Shown in pieces: positions 14,183-18,104 of a stretch of 18,104 bases of DNA. The stretch is from the NCBI GenBank assembly GCA_964580105.1, contig CAZOJJ010000056.1:1-18104 (forward strand), written 5' to 3'. A model generated the notes under the pieces. The model was not told where the DNA came from and did no database searches. It saw only the letters and a program-made list of their open reading frames with translations. The DNA comes from CAZOJJ01 sp964580105. GTDB taxonomy: Bacteria > Bacteroidota > Rhodothermia > Rhodothermales > Rubricoccaceae. Both the position numbers and the translations under genes were made by a program. Position 1 is the stretch's first letter; the number at the start of each line of letters is the position of its first letter.

Positions 14183-14374
14183 GGCGGAAGGGGGCGGGAT
14201 CGGGGCGTCTACGCCTCAGCGGGCCTCGACGTTGCCGCGCGCTTCGGGGTGAACAGGCGGAGCCGCGCCGTCCGGCCGCTTGAGGCGTGGAGGGGCAAGC
14301 GTCATCGGAATCGAAGAACGCACGAGAGAACGTACGGCCCGGGAGGGACGTAGCCCTTATGCGGCTCGGGTGCG

Positions 14375-14382
14375 TACTTTTT
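14375..14382 (+). promoter_or_regulatory. Candidate -7 box upstream of the dipeptidyl peptidase gene
   Basis: TACTTTTT matches the Bacteroidota -7 consensus TAnnTTTG except for the last base and lies 45 bases before the start codon. It is one of very few AT-rich spots in the region. No good TTTG box is visible at the expected distance upstream, so support is limited. Confidence 0.3.
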
Positions 14383-14427
14383 AGCACCCCCCGCCGTTCG
14401 AGCCTTCCCCCACGCGCTCCCACCTCC

Positions 14428-16764
14428 ATGCGACGACTGACCCCCTACCTCCTCGCCCTGCTCCTCCTCGGCGCGCTCGCGCCCGCCTCGGTGGCCCAGC
14501 CGGCCGACGCCGAACGGCCCCGCCTCACGCTGGAGAAGCTCTTCGCCTCCGGCGAGTTCGCGGGCGGCTACTTCCGCGGCGGCAACTGGGCCGAGGAAGG
14601 GCCCGTCCTCCTCTACATCGCCACCGACGACGCCACCGGCGCCTCCAACCTCGTCCAGTGGAACCTGGAGACCGGCGCGCGCACCACGCTCATCGACGGC
14701 CTGCAGCTCACCAAGCCCGACGGCGAGGGCGGCCTCATCGAGATCGAAGACTACGCCTACAGCCGCGACGGCTCCAAGGTGCTCCTCTACACCGACTCCG
14801 AGCGCGTCTGGCGCCTCAACACCAAGGGCTACTACTACGTCTATGACGTCGAGGCGGGCACGGTCACGCCGGTCTCCGACCGCGACGCCGGCTTCCAGAT
14901 GTTCGCCAAGTTCAACCCGGACGCCACGCAGGTCGCCTTCGTCCGCGACCGCAACCTGTTCGTGGTCGATCTGGAGACGGGCGAGGAGCGCCAGCTCACG
15001 AGCGACGGCAGCGAGGGCGGCGTCATCAACGGCACGTTCGACTGGGTCTACGAGGAGGAGTTCGGCCTCCGCGACGGCTTCCGCTGGAGCCCCGACGGCC
15101 GCTACCTCGCCTTCTACCAGCTCGACGAGACCCACACGCGCGACTTCCAGCTCACCGACTTCTCCACGCTCTACCCCGAGTACCAGCGCTTCCGCTACCC
15201 GAAGGCCGGGGAGGCCAACTCCGAGATCCGCGTCGGCGTGATCGAGGTGGCCACGGGCGAGACCCGCTTCTTCGACACCGACACGTGGTTCGAGGGCGGC
15301 GACGAGACGGAGTACATCGCCTCGATGGGCTGGACGCCCGAGGGCGCCGACGCCCGGGTGTGGATGCTCCGCCTCAACCGCGACCAGAACGACGGCGACC
15401 TCCTCTACGGCGACCCCGCCTCGATGGACGTCTCGACCATCCTGGAGGAGACGACCGATTCCTACCTCGAGGTCGAGACCGGCTTCTCCGACCTCGCCAC
15501 CGGCACCGTCACCTACCTCCGCGACGGCGAGCACTTCGTCTGGCGCTCCGACCGCGACGGCTTCTCCCACCTCTACCTCTACGAGAACGACGGCGACTTC
15601 GTCGGCCGCATCACCGAGGGCGCGTGGGACGTGACCGACTTCCACGGCGTGGACGAGGCCACCGGCACGGTCTACTTCACCGCCACCACGGACAACGGGA
15701 TGGGCCGCCAGCTCTTCCGCATCGGCATGCCCGGCACCGACGGCGCCGGGCAGCCCGTGCAGATCACCGAGGCGCCCGGCTGGCACGGCGTCAACCTCTC
15801 GGCCGACTTCGCGTACTTCATCGACGCCTACTCCAACAGCACCACGCCGACCGTCACCACGCTCCATCGCATCTCGGGCGAGGTGGTCGACGTGCTGGAG
15901 GACAACGCGGCGCTCATCGCACGGCTCGCGGCGTACGACCTTCCGGCCGTCGAGTTCATGACCGTCCCCGCCGCCGACGGCACGCCGCTCAACGCCTACC
16001 TCATCAAGCCGAGCCACTTCGACCCGACGCGCACGTACCCGCTGCTGATCCACACCTACGGCGGGCCGGGCTCGCAGGAGGTCCGCAACGCCTGGGGCGG
16101 GCAGGAGCGGCTCTGGCACCACTTCCTCGCCGAGGAGTACGGCATCCTCGTGGCGGGCGTGGACAACCGGGGCACCGGCGGGCGCGGCAAGACCTTCAAG
16201 GCGCTCACGCAGCGCCGCCTCGGCATCCTCGAAGCCGAGGACCAGATCGCCGCGGCCCAGCACTTCGGCGCGCTGGACTACGTGGATGAAGACCGCATGG
16301 GCATCTGGGGCTGGAGCTACGGCGGCTACCTCACGCTGCTGGCGATGCTCTACGGCGACGGGCCGGAGACCTTCCGCACGGGTGTGGCCGTGGCCCCGGT
16401 CACGACCTGGCGCTACTACGACACCATTTACACCGAGCGCTACCTCTCGACGCCGCAGAAGAACGCCGCCGGCTACGACGACGGCTCGCCCGTCAACTAC
16501 GCCGCCAACATGGCCGACGACCAGAACCTGCTCATCGTCCACGGCGACGCCGACGACAACGTGCACGTCCAGAACACGATGGTGATGGTGGACGCGCTGA
16601 TCGCCGCGGGCAAGCAGTTCGAGCTCATGCTCTACCCCGGCCGCAATCACGGCATCTACGGCGGCAACACCCGGATGCACCTCTTCACGATGCTGACGGA
16701 GTTCTTCCGCGACACGCTCGCCGAGGCCGAGACGGCCGAGACGGCGATGAGCGGGACGCACTGA
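14428..16764 (+). CDS. Dipeptidyl peptidase IV-like serine peptidase (S9B), exported
   Basis: The 778-residue enzyme removes N-terminal dipeptides, usually X-Pro or X-Ala, from peptides outside the cytoplasm. A signal peptide (1-23, MRRLTPYLL...SVAQ) leads to the DPPIV_N beta-propeller (about 60-470) and the C-terminal alpha/beta-hydrolase (about 500-765). The substrate N-terminus-binding double Glu is in DWVYEEEFG (Glu210, Glu211). The catalytic triad is Ser630 in GWSYGGY, Asp709 in HGDADDNVH, and His741 in GRNHGIYGG. HTYGGPGSQ (542-550) forms the oxyanion region. The length is normal for S9B. The frame is open 47 codons upstream, but the ATG at 14428 directly precedes the signal peptide. 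It stands alone on the plus strand, likely for peptide scavenging. Confidence 0.96.
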   Translation: MRRLTPYLLALLLLGALAPASVAQPADAERPRLTLEKLFASGEFAGGYFRGGNWAEEGPVLLYIATDDATGASNLVQWNLETGARTTLIDGLQLTKPDGEGGLIEIEDYAYSRDGSKVLLYTDSERVWRLNTKGYYYVYDVEAGTVTPVSDRDAGFQMFAKFNPDATQVAFVRDRNLFVVDLETGEERQLTSDGSEGGVINGTFDWVYEEEFGLRDGFRWSPDGRYLAFYQLDETHTRDFQLTDFSTLYPEYQRFRYPKAGEANSEIRVGVIEVATGETRFFDTDTWFEGGDETEYIASMGWTPEGADARVWMLRLNRDQNDGDLLYGDPASMDVSTILEETTDSYLEVETGFSDLATGTVTYLRDGEHFVWRSDRDGFSHLYLYENDGDFVGRITEGAWDVTDFHGVDEATGTVYFTATTDNGMGRQLFRIGMPGTDGAGQPVQITEAPGWHGVNLSADFAYFIDAYSNSTTPTVTTLHRISGEVVDVLEDNAALIARLAAYDLPAVEFMTVPAADGTPLNAYLIKPSHFDPTRTYPLLIHTYGGPGSQEVRNAWGGQERLWHHFLAEEYGILVAGVDNRGTGGRGKTFKALTQRRLGILEAEDQIAAAQHFGALDYVDEDRMGIWGWSYGGYLTLLAMLYGDGPETFRTGVAVAPVTTWRYYDTIYTERYLSTPQKNAAGYDDGSPVNYAANMADDQNLLIVHGDADDNVHVQNTMVMVDALIAAGKQFELMLYPGRNHGIYGGNTRMHLFTMLTEFFRDTLAEAETAETAMSGTH

Positions 16765-16785
16765 GGCCGCCCGCCTCGACACGCC

Positions 16786-16820
16786 CGCGCCCCGGGACGG
16801 ATCGTCCGTCCCGGGGCGCG
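16786..16820. terminator. Perfect 16-bp hairpin between converging genes (possible bidirectional terminator)
   Basis: A 16-base arm (16786-16801) and its exact complement (16805-16820) are separated by three bases. The stem is extremely GC-rich. It lies 21 bases after the peptidase stop and four bases after the end of the converging cupin gene. There is no T-tract on either strand. Confidence 0.65.
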
Positions 16821-16824
16821 GGGT

Positions 16825-17301
16825 TCATGCCGGAAGCGCCCAGCGGGGCACGGTCTCCGGCAGCGTAGCCGCGGTCTCCCGCGACACCAGCTCGAAGTCG
16901 GCGAAGTCGAAGCCGGGGCCGACGGAGCAGCCGACGAGCGCGTAGGCGCCGAGTGGCCGGGCCGCCTGCCAGCACCCGGCCGGCACGACGGCGACGGGCG
17001 CGGCGGCCTCGCCGACCGGCCCGAGGCGGACGCGCCGGAACGTGCCCTGTGCATCGAGCCAGCCGAGTTCGAGCGGGTCGCCCTCGTAGAAGTGCCACGC
17101 CTCGTCGGAGGCGACACGGTGCAGGCGGCTCACCTCGCCGGCCCGGAGGAGGAAGTAGATCGTCGTGAGCGCGCTGCGCGTCCCCCGCCCGTCCCGGGGC
17201 TCCACCTCGGCGCCCGCGCGGAACACCTCGCGGAAGTGGCCGCCTTCCGGGTGAGGGTGGAGGCCGAGGACGGCGATGAGCTGGGCGGCGCGCTCGTCCA
17301 T
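16825..17301 (-). CDS. Cupin family protein (DUF985/Cupin_5)
   Basis: The 158-residue protein matches the DUF985 cupin family (yeast YML079w-like) over its whole length. LHPHPEGGHFREVFRA (14-29) is the family N-terminal signature. ALTTIYFLLRAGEVSRLHRVASDEAWHFYEGDPLEL (44-79) contains the cupin strands with the His/Glu cluster. VPAGCWQAA and YALVGCSVGPGFDFADFEL form the second cupin motif and C-terminal strands. Members are small single-domain barrels whose substrate is not established; a sugar- or nucleotide-sugar-modifying role has been suggested from structure. The ATG at 17299-17301 lies four bases after the RlpA stop codon, so the two genes are almost certainly cotranscribed. Confidence 0.93.
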   Translation of the reverse strand: MDERAAQLIAVLGLHPHPEGGHFREVFRAGAEVEPRDGRGTRSALTTIYFLLRAGEVSRLHRVASDEAWHFYEGDPLELGWLDAQGTFRRVRLGPVGEAAAPVAVVPAGCWQAARPLGAYALVGCSVGPGFDFADFELVSRETAATLPETVPRWALPA

Positions 17302-17305
17302 AGGG

Positions 17306-17896
17306 TTACGACGGCAGCAGTTCGATGCGGACGCGCGCCGTGCCGCGACCGAGCATCCCCAGCGCCCGGGCGGCGCCCTTCGACACGTCGATCACGCGGT
17401 GCCCCGCGAACGGGCCCCGGTCGTTGACGCGGACGACGACGCTGCGGTCGTTGCGGAGGTTCGTCACGCGGAGGCGCGAGCCGAGGGGGAGTGAGCGGTG
17501 CGCGGCCGTGAGGCCCTCGGGGTCGAACGCCTCGCCGCTGGCGGTGGGGTTGCCGCGCAGCTCGTCGCCGTAGTAGCTGGCCTCGCCGCCCGCGATCTCG
17601 CGGCCCCGCTCCTCGGCGGATTCGGACGGGCGGTGCGTCGAGTCCGCCGCGAGCCGGCCGGGGCGCATCACGCCGGCCTGTCCACGACCGAGTACGACGG
17701 CCTCGGGCTCGGGAGCCGGTCGGAGGCCGAGGTAGAGGGCCAGGCCGAGCCCGACGCTCGCCAGGAGGAAGGCGAAGACAAGGAGCCGCCGCAGGCTGTC
17801 CACCTGGCTGCGGAGGGAGCGGGCCACGCGCCGCGCCACGCGCTGGCGGACCCGGCGTTCGCGCTGCCGTTCGAGGGAGTCGTGTCGCTGAAGCAT
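17306..17896 (-). CDS. rlpA: RlpA-like double-psi beta-barrel protein with N-terminal membrane anchor
   Basis: The 196-residue protein has a C-terminal RlpA double-psi beta-barrel (104-195): GEASYYGDELRGNPTASGE, LTAAHRSLPLGSRLRVTNLRN, then VVVRVNDRGPF with the conserved Asp159, and VIDVSKGAARALGM. RlpA proteins are periplasmic or outer-membrane lytic transglycosylases or septal peptidoglycan-binding factors. There is no lipobox; instead an Arg-rich cytoplasmic N-terminus (residues 4-37, more than ten Arg) precedes a membrane helix (38-58), so it is anchored in the inner membrane. No SPOR domain follows. The ATG at 17894-17896 was chosen because further upstream codons show no coding bias. The cupin gene follows after four bases. 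Confidence 0.88.
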   Translation of the reverse strand: MLQRHDSLERQRERRVRQRVARRVARSLRSQVDSLRRLLVFAFLLASVGLGLALYLGLRPAPEPEAVVLGRGQAGVMRPGRLAADSTHRPSESAEERGREIAGGEASYYGDELRGNPTASGEAFDPEGLTAAHRSLPLGSRLRVTNLRNDRSVVVRVNDRGPFAGHRVIDVSKGAARALGMLGRGTARVRIELLPS

Positions 17897-18104
17897 GACG
17901 AGGGGAGGCTGCGGGATGATACCAAGCCGCCTTCTCGCAGAGGTCGTTCCAGGTGCACCGGATCGGATAAAATGAATCGGGTCTTCACATACATCGCCCC
18001 CATTCGCCGATCTGCCCGGCGGAGCCATGGATGGTGAACCGTCCCATGTGCTTAGAGCTAGACATCCGGCTTGGCGAGGGCATCGACCGCGAGGGCGCCC
18101 ATGA
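17897..18104. other. Right edge: intergenic sequence with two ambiguous edge ORFs
   Basis: No gene can be established here. Two alternatives run off the end. On the minus strand, codons from the edge to a TAG at 18058-18060 read MGALAVDALAKPDV and could be the C-terminus of an incoming gene. On the plus strand, an ATG at 18031 opens to the edge (MVNRPMCLELDIRLGEG) but includes the rare codons TTA and CTA. The minus-strand reading has the better codon pattern. An AT-rich patch at 17968-17980 (GGATAAAATGAAT) may be part of a promoter. Confidence 0.4.

Noticed and set aside
14183..14427. rnpA or rpmH remnant upstream of yidD
   Set aside because: All frames of this 245-base divergent gap were read; none shows the ribonuclease P protein or L34 signature, and short ORFs such as one ending at the TGA near 14215 have no family features.
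14302..16782. A long open frame antisense to the dipeptidyl peptidase gene
   Set aside because: It mirrors the peptidase codon pattern and gives a Val/Gly/Glu-rich sequence with no motifs; the plus-strand gene has a complete catalytic triad.

Overview
The window is very GC-rich (roughly 70% by eye) with strong G/C preference at third codon positions. Most starts lack a clear Shine-Dalgarno sequence, and a few upstream regions resemble the Bacteroidota -33/-7 promoter (TTTG ... TAnnTTTG). With the protein content (S9B dipeptidyl peptidase, TrpF-like protein of a Bacteroidota-looking type, paired YcbB-type L,D-transpeptidases), this suggests a Rhodothermota/Bacteroidota-type bacterium. That placement is inference, not proven here. 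A run of exactly 100 Ns at 11521-11620 marks a scaffold gap in a draft assembly.

Layout. Positions 1-2524 (minus strand) read as one transcription unit in the order small helical protein, trpS, trpG/pabA, then a TrpF-like gene cut by the window edge; a palindromic intergenic repeat lies between the last two. Positions 2591-2632 hold an intrinsic terminator. It follows a decayed membrane-protein pseudogene (2682-3111), which trails an L,D-transpeptidase (3118-4710). A second, paralogous L,D-transpeptidase lies at 4825-6549. A plus-strand gene for an uncharacterised papain-like-fold protein (6686-7531) meets a TerC/Alx family transporter gene (7528-8565, minus) tail to tail with interlocked stop codons. 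Then on the minus strand come a small HhH protein gene, a second copy of the palindromic repeat, cysS and sufE.

Positions 11335-11672 are a divergent intergenic region with a 13-bp tandem repeat array broken by the assembly gap. It ends 13 bases before the start of a poxvirus-type topoisomerase IB gene (plus). Then follow a small outer-membrane beta-barrel gene (minus), moaB and yidD overlapping by 11 bases (minus), a full-length dipeptidyl peptidase IV-like gene (plus), and a tight rlpA-cupin (DUF985) pair (minus). The last ~200 bases contain no gene I can establish.

Functionally this is mostly housekeeping: tryptophan metabolism and tRNA charging, cysteine charging beside Fe-S assembly, and cell-envelope work (two L,D-transpeptidases, RlpA, YidD, outer-membrane protein). 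I do not see a defence island, prophage, transposon or CRISPR array. The most interesting signals are the 13-bp array in front of topoisomerase IB, the complementary divergence of the two L,D-transpeptidases, the TrpF-like protein lacking the family's catalytic cysteine, and a dispersed palindromic repeat.
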